A DNA stretch of 64,000 nt from Streptomyces sp. ISL-10. GTDB lineage: Bacteria; Actinomycetota; Actinomycetes; Streptomycetales; Streptomycetaceae. The notes below the pieces were generated by a model that ran no database searches, was not told where the DNA came from, and worked only from the letters and a program-made list of their open reading frames with translations. Location: NCBI RefSeq assembly GCF_018614575.1, contig NZ_JAGGOJ010000007.1, positions 409,333-473,332 of the forward strand, in the 5' to 3' direction. A program made the translations under genes and the position numbers. Positions 26,239 through 34,871 of the stretch are shown in pieces. Each line of letters begins with the position of its first letter. The stretch's first letter is position 1.

Positions 26239-27426
26239 ATGCCCACTTCGCCCCACCGCCTGCGCCCGTTCGCCGTGGCGGTCGCCCTTCTCTCCTGCGT
26301 CGCCGCATCCACCACGGCGACCGCGGCCGAGAGGCCCCATCCCCCCGCCCCCGCCGCCGATTGCGCACTTCCCGGCAGAACGGGCTGGACCGACGAGGGC
26401 CACGACACCGACCGCGCCCAGTTCCAGCCGTCCACCGGCACCCGCCGTGTCCTGACGCTGTTCGTCGACTTCCCCGACGCGCCGGCCACCGACTCCACGG
26501 ACGCCTACGCCGCCCAACTCGCCCCCGCCGTCGACTGGATGCGCACGGCCAGCTACGGCCGCTCCCGCCTCGCGATCAGCTCACTGCACCGCTGGATCCG
26601 CATGCCGGCGGACTCCGCCTCGTACGGATTCGAGCGCGGCCTCACCTTCGAGACCCACGAGAAGTACGTACGCGACGCGATCGCCGCCGCCGACCCGCAC
26701 GCGGACTTCTCCCGCTACGACATGGTCTACGTCGTGCCCACCAAGGCGGCGGCCGCCATCTCCTTCTCCCCGACCTATCTCTACGACCCGGCCACGTCCG
26801 GCGTGAGGGCCGACGGCACCCGTATCAAGTGGGGCGTGACGTTCGGTCAGGACCTCTGGCGCTGGGGCCCCAAGGTCGTCGCCCACGAGACCGGCCACAC
26901 CTTCGGACTGCCGGACCTCTACTCCTTCACCGGCGCCACCCACCAGTACGCCGGCGGTTGGGACGTCATGGGGAACATCGCTGGTCCCGCCCCGCAGTTC
27001 CTCGGCTGGCACTCCTGGAAGCTCGGCTGGACGCGCGACCGCCAGGTGGCCTGCCTGCCCGCCCCCGGAAACCGCACCGTACGGCTGACACCGGTGGAAC
27101 GCCCCGGTGGCACCAAGATCGCCGTGCTGCGCACCAGCGAGACCACGGCGTACGTCGCCGAGTCCCGCCGCGCCGATGGCAACGACCGCGACGCCTGCTC
27201 CACCGGCGTCCTCATCTACAAGGTCGACTCCGCGACCCCGACCGGTGAGGGCCCGGTCCGGATCATGAACGGCAACCCGTCCGCGACACCGCCCCCCGGC
27301 TGCACCCAGCTCGACCTGGCGGCGTACGCACCCGGCCAGACCTTCACCGATCCAGACACCGGAGTCCGGATCGAGGTCCTCGAGGGCGGCAGAGCGGGGG
27401 ACGTGGTGCGGCTCGACAAGTCCTGA
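26239..27426 (+). CDS. Secreted M6-family metalloprotease (copy 2)
   Basis: A 395-residue paralogue of the protease at 10529. It has a signal peptide ('FAVAVALLSCVAASTTATAA'), the mature start 'GRTGWTDEGHDTDRAQFQP', zinc motif 'VAHETGHTFGLPDLYSF', 'GGWDVMGN' and 'WHSWKLGW'. The two proteins align along their whole length with many identical blocks, indicating duplication. A GGGAG site precedes the ATG. It follows the iminopeptidase by 32 bp, so extracellular cleavage and intracellular peptide trimming are probably coexpressed. Directly downstream begins the mobile island. Confidence 0.92.
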   Translation: MPTSPHRLRPFAVAVALLSCVAASTTATAAERPHPPAPAADCALPGRTGWTDEGHDTDRAQFQPSTGTRRVLTLFVDFPDAPATDSTDAYAAQLAPAVDWMRTASYGRSRLAISSLHRWIRMPADSASYGFERGLTFETHEKYVRDAIAAADPHADFSRYDMVYVVPTKAAAAISFSPTYLYDPATSGVRADGTRIKWGVTFGQDLWRWGPKVVAHETGHTFGLPDLYSFTGATHQYAGGWDVMGNIAGPAPQFLGWHSWKLGWTRDRQVACLPAPGNRTVRLTPVERPGGTKIAVLRTSETTAYVAESRRADGNDRDACSTGVLIYKVDSATPTGEGPVRIMNGNPSATPPPGCTQLDLAAYAPGQTFTDPDTGVRIEVLEGGRAGDVVRLDKS

Positions 27427-27656
27427 GGCCGGTGCCGCCGACGGCCGGGTCTGCGCCGTGAGCCGGTATCCGACCCGGCCCGCCACCAAGGCCAGGACCG
27501 CGAGCACGGCCCGAGTGCCTTGCCGGTCCGGGGGCGTGCCGCGGCATGGCCGGCGGGCGGTGCGCCCTGGCCTGGCCGGGGGCCGCGGTCGTGTGCCGGC
27601 CGCCGGGCCGCCGCGGGGTCTCCAGCGCGCCGCCGACACCGCCGGGGGGCTCGCGG

Positions 27657-28253
27657 TCGGCCGGGTCGCTCGTCCGATGAACTGCTGCGCAAGGCCCTGC
27701 GGAAGTGGGCCCTTGTCCTCCCCGGCCCGATGAGCATGAGCTGCCGGCAGAGATCGGCAACGTCCTGCACTGGGCAGCCAAGGCTTCCCGGCCTCTCGCC
27801 GACCTGGCCGACCCGGTGATCGGGCGGGCCGTTCTCGACTCGCTCAAGCTCAAGTCGGACGGCACCGCGGCGGCTGCCGAGACCGTACAACGCAAGCGCC
27901 GAACCCTCGGCAACGCAGTGCACTGTGCCGTGGACCTGGGGGAGTTCCCGGACGCCATCCTCCGCGAGCACATCGACACCTTCGGAACCGCCGTCGACGG
28001 CCGCCTGTTCTTCAGCGAGAACGTGGGAGTGGTGTCGTCCTCGACCTACTACCGGGCCTGGCAGGAAGCCCGGACGCTGGCGCTCCCGCCGGCCGCCACT
28101 CCGCGCTCTCCACATGGCTGACGCCGGAGTGGATGCCATCGAAGTGGCTGAGCACGCCGGCAACAGCGTAGAGGTCCTGCTCAGTCGGTACGCCAAGTGC
28201 CTCGACGGCAGGCAGGAGGTGGCCAGTAGTCCCATCAAGGACCTGTTGCGATG
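27657..28253 (+). pseudogene. Decayed tyrosine integrase (first element relic)
   Basis: Plus-strand fragments in shifted frames read as an AICE-type tyrosine recombinase: core-binding pieces ('WAAKASRPLADLADPV', 'TVQRKRRTLGNAVHCAVDLG') joined by a large internal deletion to the catalytic end ('ILREHIDTFGTAVDGRLFFS', 'SSSTYYRAWQEARTLALPP', then 'GNSVEVLLSRYAKCLDGRQE' with the nucleophile Tyr). The HxxR box is lost. It closely matches the other decayed integrase at 44838. It marks the oldest integration and lies about 0.9 kb before the first att copy. Confidence 0.85.
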
Positions 28254-28284
28254 AATACGAGTGACGGCGATCAGCTAATAGCCT

Positions 28285-28315
28285 CGTAGGCCCCGGAACT
28301 GTCCCGGGGCCTACG
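28285..28315 (+). terminator. Hairpin terminator after the integrase relic
   Basis: A 12-bp perfect inverted repeat, CGTAGGCCCCGG and its complement, around a 7-nt loop. Equivalent hairpins follow the second integrase relic (45504) and the GYD gene (46081). Confidence 0.75.
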
Positions 28316-28330
28316 ACCCTCTCTTTCAGA

Positions 28331-28930
28331 TCACGCGATCGTTGGGGCCGCTCGCTGATCCGACCTCAACGAGTGGTAGTCGGGCGGCAGGTCCCCGCCC
28401 AGAACCGCTCGCCCCTCCGCCACGATTCGATCGTGGATGTCCCACCGCGCCTCAACCTCACGCCGTTGTTCCGGAGTCTGGTGGTCCTCCACGCAGCCCG
28501 GATCAGCCGCGTGCGCCCGTCCAAGGTCCTCGATGACCGCGAGCTCCGCCGCGTACTTCCTGCACAGCTGATCTGTGAGGTCGGCCAGGTTGTTCGGTCC
28601 GGCGAGGCCAACGATCACCTGGTACTCCCTGATGGAACGGGCCGCCTCCCTCGCCGCCACAACGGCAGTCAGCAGCTCTGCTTCCCTTTCTCCACCAAGC
28701 GGCGCGGCCCATGCCGCCATGAACTTGTCGTCGGCCTTATGGCAGGCACAAAGAAACCCCGCGTACGCGCCCTGCCGCACCTCGTGCTGCCGCCCCAGGC
28801 GCTGTTCCAGCCGGTCCCGTTCTCTGTCTGAGCTCTCCTGCCGCGCCTTGAGCACTGTGAACGCTCCTGCGACCGACCCGCCGGCGAGAGTCCCGAAGAC
28901 TCCGATCAGCGCCCCCATCAGCTGTGACAC
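28331..28930 (-). CDS. Hypothetical membrane-anchored protein
   Basis: About 199 residues from a GTG at 28930, which has a GGGGGAG site. One N-terminal membrane helix ('MGALIGVFGTLAGGSVAGAF') is followed by a charged coiled-coil segment rich in Arg/Glu and then a helical domain ('HKADDKFMAAW', 'AREAARSIREYQVIVGLAG'). Similar single-helix, coiled-coil proteins are common in actinobacterial elements. No function is recognised. It sits between the integrase relic and the first att copy, so it may be cargo of that old element. Confidence 0.65.
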   Translation of the reverse strand: MSQLMGALIGVFGTLAGGSVAGAFTVLKARQESSDRERDRLEQRLGRQHEVRQGAYAGFLCACHKADDKFMAAWAAPLGGEREAELLTAVVAAREAARSIREYQVIVGLAGPNNLADLTDQLCRKYAAELAVIEDLGRAHAADPGCVEDHQTPEQRREVEARWDIHDRIVAEGRAVLGGDLPPDYHSLRSDQRAAPTIA

Positions 28931-29123
28931 TCGCTCCCCCTGTGTGCTCCATGATGTCGTGTCCTGTATGAGCCTTCCCAGGAAGACGACGGGCGATCCG
29001 GTGGCGGCCAACACGGTTTTCGCGATGAGTACTGCGAGTCCTGTGGCTGTGGGCCATGCCTCGCGAGCCCCCGTTCATGTCGCTGATTGACCTGGGCCGA
29101 TGTCCAAGGTCGTGTCCACGCGA

Positions 29124-29160
29124 AGACCCCGTCTCAGCGAAAGCGCTGGCGGCGGGGTCT
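29124..29160. terminator. Hairpin beside the first att copy
   Basis: Arms AGACCCCG/CGGGGTCT with an inner CAGCG/CGCTG stem. A clearly related hairpin lies at 46218-46255 beside the second att copy, so the flank as well as the tRNA fragment has been carried over. Confidence 0.65.
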
Positions 29161-29185
29161 TTGGGCACTTCCTGCGATGTGACCG

Positions 29186-29213
29186 CGGCAGGATTCGAAC
29201 CTGCGCACACGGC
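29186..29213. repeat. att copy 1: fragment of tRNA-Arg(CCG)
   Basis: 28 bases identical to the T-arm and anticodon-side part of the tRNA-Arg gene at 63115 (minus strand), then diverging. Too short and lacking the 5' half, so it is not a tRNA gene. It marks the left boundary of element B. Confidence 0.8.
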
Positions 29214-29513
29214 CCCGCAGAGCCTGATCAGGAAGTGTGCCATTGAGGGCTTGACCTGCAAGAATACGGTTCAAAGATCACGTACGTGTCGGTCTCGCAC
29301 GCCACTCACACGGAGGGGTGTTCATCCGAAGACGCGGAGCATGGCGCCGCCGGGGGTGCGGCTCTGGTGGTGTTCGAGCCGGTCTGAGCTGCTCGGGCAG
29401 GAATGACCTTCCCAGTCCACAATGGACTTGGTGAATGTGTGCGACGCGGCGTCCACCTCCCCACGCCCAGCGTCGAATCGTTGAACGGCACGACACCAAA
29501 CGAGGAGGACCCC
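29214..29513. other. 300-bp spacer after att copy 1
   Basis: No gene, RNA or repeat seen except a strong GAGGAGG ribosome site at its right end serving the next gene. Confidence 0.5.
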
Positions 29514-29810
29514 ATGTACGTCGTGGTCCAGCACAAGATCTTGAACCCGGAGACAGCGTTTCCCCGCGGCCAGGCCCTTATCGACGGTATCGGGGCGCCC
29601 GATGGCAGCCGGGTGCTGCAGTTCTACCCACACGTCGACGGATCCGCCGTGACGTGCCTCTGGGAGGCAGAGTCCGTCGAGGACGTCCAGCGCTTCGCCG
29701 ACGAAACTCTCGGAGACTCGAGCATCAACGTCTGCTACGAGGTCGACTCGGAGAAGGCATTCGCCGCCCCTCCACTCGGCCTGAGGCCGTCGTCGGCTCC
29801 TGCCACCTAA
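29514..29810 (+). CDS. Small hypothetical protein, possible dimeric alpha/beta barrel
   Basis: A 98-residue protein with a strong GAGGAGG site before its ATG. The order of strands and helices ('MYVVVQHKILNPETAF', 'VLQFYPHVDGSAVTCLWEAE', 'SVEDVQRFADETLG', 'NVCYEVDSEKAF') suggests a ferredoxin-like dimeric barrel of the DUF4242/monooxygenase-like kind. No catalytic residues are evident. It is the first gene inside element B, in a position comparable to the small GYD-domain gene near the other end. Confidence 0.6.
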   Translation: MYVVVQHKILNPETAFPRGQALIDGIGAPDGSRVLQFYPHVDGSAVTCLWEAESVEDVQRFADETLGDSSINVCYEVDSEKAFAAPPLGLRPSSAPAT

Positions 29811-30077
29811 GAGGTCGTTTTCACCTGGTTTGCGTCGCATCATGTGTCACAGAGATGCATTCGCCTCTCATGCGTGTCGAGATTGCGCGCGGCCCGGAGG
29901 GGCCAATCGCCAATGTGCGCATGTTTTGGAGCGAGACAGGCTTCGAGGAATGAAACAGGCAATACGGTTGCCCGTTGAGTCTCGCCAGGCACTCTGATGC
30001 GCCAGCGCCTCAGAGGCTGACTCCCAACGCTGCGGCGAGTTGGGATGAAACAGACTCTCTAGATGAAAACGACCTCT
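29810..30077. repeat. Candidate MITE bounded by 14-bp inverted repeats
   Basis: AGAGGTCGTTTTCA (29810-29823) is repeated perfectly inverted at 30064-30077, enclosing 240 bp without a gene. Such ends resemble those of some Streptomyces insertion sequences, so this may be a non-autonomous or deleted element. It fills the gap between the two small genes. Confidence 0.5.
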
Positions 30078-30169
30078 AAAAGAGCGTTTTGCCCTGGCGG
30101 GGTGTTTGGTAATGCACCGCTGCGCCGACCGCACGGCATCGGCCGCCACAGGCCTGGTAGAACACGTGT

Positions 30170-30589
30170 GTGGGCTACAGGTTTGTTGCGAACATCGCCT
30201 ACGGATGGCAGGAGAAGCGGCCGCCGGACATCTACGTCCCGACCGCCGGAGTTGCCGAGTCGGAAGACGAGGAGAGCTTCGCGCTCGAGTTCCAGGGTGG
30301 CTTCGAGGAAGCAGCCGAACAGGACATCCGCAACGGCAGCGACTCGTACTGCGTTTTTACCCCCGACCAGAACACCGCGTACGGATGCGTGCGCACTGCG
30401 GAGCTGGAAGGGAACCTCCTGCGGGTCACATTCGACCCTGCTTACCTGGAGGCCCTGTGCTTGGACGATCCAGTAGTTGAGGCAGTCCTGCGTGCGCCAG
30501 CCGAAGACGTAGCTCGTATGAGAGAGGCACTCACACGCATCCTCACCTACGGTCGCCCCGACGCGCTGCCGATTTTGATCGCAGTCTGA
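30170..30589 (+). CDS. Imm10-like immunity protein
   Basis: A 139-residue acidic protein. It starts 'MGYRFVANIAYG', has 'EEAAEQDIRNGSDSYCVFT', 'NTAYGCVRTAELEGNLLRV' and ends with a helical 'AEDVARMREALTRILTYGR'. This pattern fits the Imm10 immunity family found beside polymorphic toxins. No toxin gene is recognisable next to it, so it is an orphan; the region to its right is filled by transposons that may have replaced a partner. It would act in the cytoplasm by binding a cognate effector domain. Family call by pattern only. Confidence 0.65.
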   Translation: MGYRFVANIAYGWQEKRPPDIYVPTAGVAESEDEESFALEFQGGFEEAAEQDIRNGSDSYCVFTPDQNTAYGCVRTAELEGNLLRVTFDPAYLEALCLDDPVVEAVLRAPAEDVARMREALTRILTYGRPDALPILIAV

Positions 30590-30670
30590 GTCTGCCGACA
30601 CAGACGTGGTCAGGACTGGGCTTGATCCGTTTTGACGGACATCTGAGATCAGGGGTTCTGCCCCGGAAGG

Positions 30671-30960
30671 ATGTCCATCATGGAGAGCATGGGGAAGAAG
30701 AAGCCTCGGCCTCGCCGTTCGTTCACGCCGGAGTTCAAGTCCGAGATCGTCGAGCTGTGCCGGCGCGGTGACCGCTCGGTCGGTCAGGTCGCCAAGGACT
30801 TCGACCTGACCGAGACGGCGGTGCGGCTGTGGGTCAGCCAGGCCGAGGTCGACGCGGGCGAGCGCGACGGCCTGACCAGCAGCGAACGCGAGGAGTTGGC
30901 CGCGCTGCGGAGGGAGAACCGCCGACTGCGGGAGGACGTGGAGATCCTCAAGCGGGCCAC
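30671..30960 (+). pseudogene. IS3 transposase OrfA, 3'-truncated
   Basis: About 97 codons of an IS3-type OrfA: a helix-turn-helix ('RRSFTPEFKSEIVELC', 'VAKDFDLTETAVRLWV') and a leucine-zipper end ('LAALRRENRRLREDVEILKR'). The frame is cut by the IS30 left end at 30961, just before the usual OrfA/OrfB frameshift region. Cannot produce an active transposase. Confidence 0.88.
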
Positions 30961-32163
30961 CTTAGATTCAACCGGTCAAGGCAACACTCTCGGCTGGTGT
31001 TCGGAATCCCAGGCACTTGCGCGGACGGTTGTTGAGCTTCGTCGCGATAGCGTCAAGGTCGTCCTGGCTGAACGTCGACAGGTTCGTTCCTTTGGGCAGG
31101 TACTGCCGGAGCAACTTGTTGGTGTTCTCGTTGGTGCCACGTTGCCGGGGGCTACGCGGGGCTGCGAAGAACACGTCGACACCGGTGTCAGCGCTGAGAC
31201 GCTTGTGGGCTGCCAGTTCCATGCCGCGATCCCAGGTCAGCGTGCCGCGTAGTCGGGGATCCATGCGTGCGTAGGTCTCGGCCAGAGCGGGAACGACCAC
31301 GGTGGTGTGACGGCTGGCGAGTTTCACGACCGTGAGGAAGCGCGTCTTCCGGTCGACCAGTGTGGCGACCTGGCTGTTGTTCGAGCCGATCACCAGATCG
31401 CCTTCCAGGTGTCCGGACTCGCTGCGGTCCTCCGCCGCCTGGGGCCGCTCCTCGATCGGTCGGGCATCGCTGATCTGTGAACGCCACTGTCCCTTCACCG
31501 TGTGACGCTTGTTCTTCCGGATCGGGCGGCCAGTTCGCAGGCGTTTGCACAACTCGCGGGGCACCATTTTCCAGCGGGTGGTGTAGACCGACCGGTAGGT
31601 CGTCTCGTGGGTAATCCGCATCTGCGGGTCGTCCCCGTGATGCAGACGCAGGTGTCCGACGATCTGTTCGGGCGACCACTCCTCCTTCAGCAGGGTCAGC
31701 ACCGTCTGCCTCAACGCGGGGCTGCGGGCGAGCAAGCACTGCTTCGGGCGCCGGGCGCGATCAAGCGCCCGTTCCTGCGCAGCAATCGCCCGGTAGACGT
31801 CGCGTCCGCCGTTGTTGTTGACCTCACGGCTGATCGTCGACACCGCACGCCCCAGGAGGCCAGCGATGGTCCGGTAGGACTCGCCGGCACAAAGCCCGCG
31901 CGAGATCTCCTCCCGCTCGCCCATGGTCAAGTTTCCAGCGCGCGCCTTGCGGGATCCGGGAGCGATTCCTCCGTGGTGCTGAGGACAGTGAACACCGAGC
32001 CGGGCGGCTTGCCGATCTGCCTTGAGATGACGCTGATCGACTCCCCGGCCCTCCACCGCCGCCACAAGTCGGCCTTCATCTCGTCCGACATCCCCGGCCG
32101 ACCCAGTCTCGCCACGTATACCGTCCTCAACCAGCACTGTTGCTCTGACCGGTTGAATCTAAG
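30961..32163 (-). mobile_element. IS30-family insertion sequence
   Basis: A 1203-bp element with perfect 18-bp terminal inverted repeats: CTTAGATTCAACCGGTCA at the left, its complement at the right. It contains a single transposase gene on the minus strand. It is inserted in the IS3-family element, and much of the IS3 orfB is missing at the junction. Confidence 0.92.
30968..32091 (-). pseudogene. IS30-family transposase with one frameshift
   Basis: Encodes an IS30 DDE transposase. The N-terminal helix-turn-helix starts at an ATG at 32091 ('MSDEMKADLWRRWRAGESIS'), continues in one frame to about 31970, then must shift frame to reach 'GGIAPGSRKARAGNLTMGER' and the catalytic core ('HLEGDLVIG' Asp, 'LTWDRGMEL' Asp, 'RGTNENTNKLLRQYLPKGT' Glu). 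A single missing G near 31970 would explain it. This could be a true mutation, programmed frameshifting or a sequencing slip. Confidence 0.8.
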
Positions 32164-32436
32164 CAGTACACCAGTCAGCAATTCGCCACCCAGGCAACGG
32201 AGTTCGGCGTCCGTCTGTCGGTCGGCCGCACCGGGCAGTGCTGGGACAACGCGCTCGCCGAGTCGTTTTTCGCCACGATCAAACGGGAGTTGCTCGACAC
32301 GAGCTCCTGGCCCAGCCGGGCCGCCGCCCGCACCACGATCTTCGACTTCATCGAGGGCTGGTACAACTTGCACCGACTGCACAGCAGCCTCGGCTACCGC
32401 AGTCCCGCCGAATACGAGACCGCACTCGCAGCCTGA
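32163..32436 (+). pseudogene. IS3 transposase OrfB, C-terminal fragment
   Basis: The last ~90 codons of an IS3-family DDE integrase: 'QYTSQQFATQATEFGVRLSV', 'GQCWDNALAESFFATIKREL' (with the catalytic Glu) and 'HSSLGYRSPAEYE'. The first two thirds are gone, replaced by the IS30 element. Confidence 0.9.
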
Positions 32437-32480
32437 CCACCACACTGATGGTGTCCGTCAAAGCGGAACAAGCTCAGTCC

Positions 32481-32863
32481 GCGAGTACACCGGACGCAAG
32501 GACCAATCCAAGGGCTTCGGCTGGCGGGACTTCCGTGACCTGCTGATCCGCTCCCGCATCCAGCTCGGCGGCCCGATCGTCTGGTCTGGGACAACGTCCG
32601 CTTACACCTGACCAAGCCCCTGCGGGAGTTCATCGAAGCGAACGGGGACTGGCTCACGGTCTTCCAACTGCCCACCTACGCGCCCGACCTGAACCCGCAA
32701 GAAGGCATCTGGTCGCTGGTCAAGCGCGACATCGGCAACCTTGCCGCCGCCGACCTCAGCCAGATCACCCGCGCCGTGAAGCGCAAGGTCAAGATGTTGC
32801 AGTACTGGGCCGGAGGTCATCGACGGCTGCCTCGCCGGCACCGACCTGGCCCTGGACGCGTGA
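32481..32863 (+). pseudogene. IS630-family transposase, C-terminal fragment
   Basis: Shifted frames encode the catalytic half of an IS630 transposase: 'REYTGRKDQSKGFGWRDFRD', 'VWDNVRLHLTKPLREFIEAN' (Asp of DDE) and 'FQLPTYAPDLNPQEGIWSLV' (last acidic residue), ending 'TDLALDA' and a stop at 32861 after one more shift. Its N-terminal half is not adjacent; a matching kind of N-terminal half occurs at 43171. Confidence 0.85.
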
Positions 32864-32936
32864 ACGCAATGGCTGGCCGATCGGCGATTGGCCGGCACGG
32901 TCAAGCCAAAAGTTGCTGGTCAGATACGGTGACGGA

Positions 32937-33299
32937 ATGACCGAGAGCTGGCCTGCCGACGTAGCCGACGTGCTCGCGGCAGTCCTGAACACGGACAATC
33001 CGGTTAATGTCGCGCTCCGAAGACAGGTTCCGCACCTCAGCGTCCGAGGGCGCTGCACATGCGGGTGCGGAACCGCCTACTTCGAACTCGACACCAGCGA
33101 GGCGGAGCCCGCACCCACTGGCCCCAGCAGTGTCATGGCGGCCGAAGCGCAGCTCGTCACCGAGGCTGGCGAGTGCGCCGGTGAGGTCCTGGTCTTCACG
33201 CAAGGCGGCTACCTGTCGTGGCTGGAAGTCTGTTCATGGAGCGACGATGTCGAGGTGACCCTGGCCGCCGCGCGTCGCTGGCTGCAGACACGCTCTTGA
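32937..33299 (+). CDS. Hypothetical protein with CxCGC motif
   Basis: A 120-residue protein starting at ATG 32937. It has 'VPHLSVRGRCTCGCGTAYFE' in the middle and ends with 'GYLSWLEVCSWSDDVE', a layout common in small actinobacterial proteins found near toxin-immunity genes. The CTCGC cluster could bind a metal. No family with known function is recognised. It survives intact among transposon remnants. Confidence 0.6.
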   Translation: MTESWPADVADVLAAVLNTDNPVNVALRRQVPHLSVRGRCTCGCGTAYFELDTSEAEPAPTGPSSVMAAEAQLVTEAGECAGEVLVFTQGGYLSWLEVCSWSDDVEVTLAAARRWLQTRS

Positions 33300-34019
33300 T
33301 CTCGAACGGCTAGAGTCCAGCGGTCTCTGCGACACCACCGACATCACGAGTTCAAGTTCAGTAGCGCACAGCCAGATGCCGTTGTTAGCGTCCCGTCTCT
33401 GCTCGGCCGCCAGCCCCCCAGTACCTCGCGGTCCGCCGGCAGAAGCAGCGTAGATGTGGGCAGCCCTACCTGATCGCTCAACATCTTTGGCACCCGCACC
33501 TGGACCGATCGTCAGGCGACCGCACTCCGCGGCTGCGCGCTCCCACACGCCACTCGCACGGAACCAGTGATAGACAACGACAAAGAGCCGGACCCGGCCT
33601 CCCTGCGCAACCATTGCCGTGATCAGGACCGCTCAGAAGGATTCCTGCTGTACCGCTCGGGACAGCACGAGGCTGGCGTTCGGTCGATACGATGCGCAGG
33701 CTATGCATCGTCCATGCGATGGGGAGGGGCAGTGAGGATCAAGGACCGGAGCACCCGGCGGCGGTCGAAACGGCCGTAGAGATCCGCGCTTTGAGGGTCT
33801 GTAACCCTCGCGGCACGTCATGGACTCACAGTCGGGCCGAAGCGACCGGCAGGGTGGCGCCAGACTGCTGTTGAGAAGCGGGTGCCCTTGGCCCAGGGGC
33901 CGTTGTCGGACCCCGTTGCTACGATTCTCGCTCTGCTCTCTGGGGGCCGGATGTGCGTGCTGACCTGCGCGCGACGCAGAGCACACCTCCAGCTGACTAG
34001 AGGAATGGGGAAGTGGAGT
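33300..34019. other. 720-bp gene-poor stretch before the defence operon
   Basis: Frames here lack codon bias and ribosome sites. The last ~120 bp, before the ATG at 34020, probably hold the promoter of the four-gene operon. No RNA gene or repeat recognised. Confidence 0.45.
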
Positions 34020-34865
34020 ATGGGGGCAGACGAAGCCGCGCCGTGCCGTCACGCGGGAGCTCCTCCGGCCGATGTCGTCGAGCGGGTCTCCCGGCTGATC
34101 CGGAGTCTCGGGGCCGAGGAAGCCCTCCTCACCCGTCATGGCATCACCGCGGAGGAGTTCCGCGAGGCCTTGGGGCCGACGATCCAGAAGATGCGCGGGA
34201 GCTCGAGCGCCGGCGTAGGCGACCGACGACAGTTCATGCAAGGCATGCTGGGCCATCTGGTGTCCAGCGGGGTGGTCACCCGCTTCGAGGAACCTCAGTA
34301 TGGCGACGACACCGTCTATCGCCTGTCGGTTCCCGGGATGGCCGAGGACGTGGCCATCATCCAGAAGGGGTGCCCTGACGGGACGCACAGCAGCGCTAGA
34401 TGGTCGGTGCCCGACTGGGCCGGTGAAGCGTACCTGTGGTGGGTGTGCGACAGCATGAAATACGAGCCGGGCACCCACGTTCACAAGGGAGTCCAGAGGC
34501 TCTTCCAGCGCTTCAGCGACGAGCGGCCCGACCAACTCGCCGGGGTGATCTTTCACAACGAGCTGTGCGGCGGGTCCAGGCGCCTGTGCCCGAAGATGGA
34601 GCACGCCGTCACGATAGACGGGCGCGAGACGCCTCCGCCGTGCGTCTACGTGATGCCTGATCGGAACCCCTCCGCGAACGAGTGGAACTGGAACGGCGGC
34701 CAGCAGCGCGAGTTCCCAGCCGTGCTGATGAAGGCCTTCGGCATCCCGCAGGAGCAGGCGTCGTTCTTCGTGGGCGACGTCGGCTACCGCCTCATCGGCG
34801 GCAAGCGCAAGACCAACATCGTTTCGCGTTACGGCCTCGTCCGCATGACCTCGCACAGGAGCTGA
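34020..34865 (+). CDS. Unknown protein, first gene of the ParB/SNF2/DUF3883 operon
   Basis: A 281-residue protein (start 34020; 34005 possible). The N-terminal ~100 residues look like a helical, DNA-binding-type region ('VSRLIRSLGAEEALLTRHGI', 'RQFMQGMLGHLVSSGVVTRF'). The C-terminal part is rich in Trp, Cys and His: 'EAYLWWVCDSMKYEPGTHVH', 'GVIFHNELCGGSRRLCPKME' and 'VGDVGYRLIGGKRKTNIVSR'. The His/Glu/Cys cluster could bind a metal and a nuclease fold is possible, but no family is recognised. It lies 6 bp before the ParB-like gene, so it belongs to the same operon and presumably the same system. Confidence 0.7.
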   Translation: MGADEAAPCRHAGAPPADVVERVSRLIRSLGAEEALLTRHGITAEEFREALGPTIQKMRGSSSAGVGDRRQFMQGMLGHLVSSGVVTRFEEPQYGDDTVYRLSVPGMAEDVAIIQKGCPDGTHSSARWSVPDWAGEAYLWWVCDSMKYEPGTHVHKGVQRLFQRFSDERPDQLAGVIFHNELCGGSRRLCPKMEHAVTIDGRETPPPCVYVMPDRNPSANEWNWNGGQQREFPAVLMKAFGIPQEQASFFVGDVGYRLIGGKRKTNIVSRYGLVRMTSHRS

Positions 34866-34871
34866 TCCCGC

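Larger units (their letters stand above)
30613..32480 (+). mobile_element. IS3-family element interrupted and partly deleted by IS30
   Basis: Terminal inverted repeats match over about 30 bp: the left end (from 30613) reads GGACTGGGCTTGATCC and the right end, read inward from 32480, GGACTGAGCTTGTTCC; both continue with a TTTGACGGACA block. Inside are the 5' part of orfA and only the 3' end of orfB; the middle has been replaced by an IS30 element. The IS3 itself lies within an IS630-family remnant. Confidence 0.85.

Noticed and set aside
29183..29220. Possible tRNA gene at the first tRNA-like sequence
   Set aside because: Only the T-arm and part of the anticodon arm are present; no acceptor 5' strand or D-arm. 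It is an att remnant. The same applies to 46274-46315.
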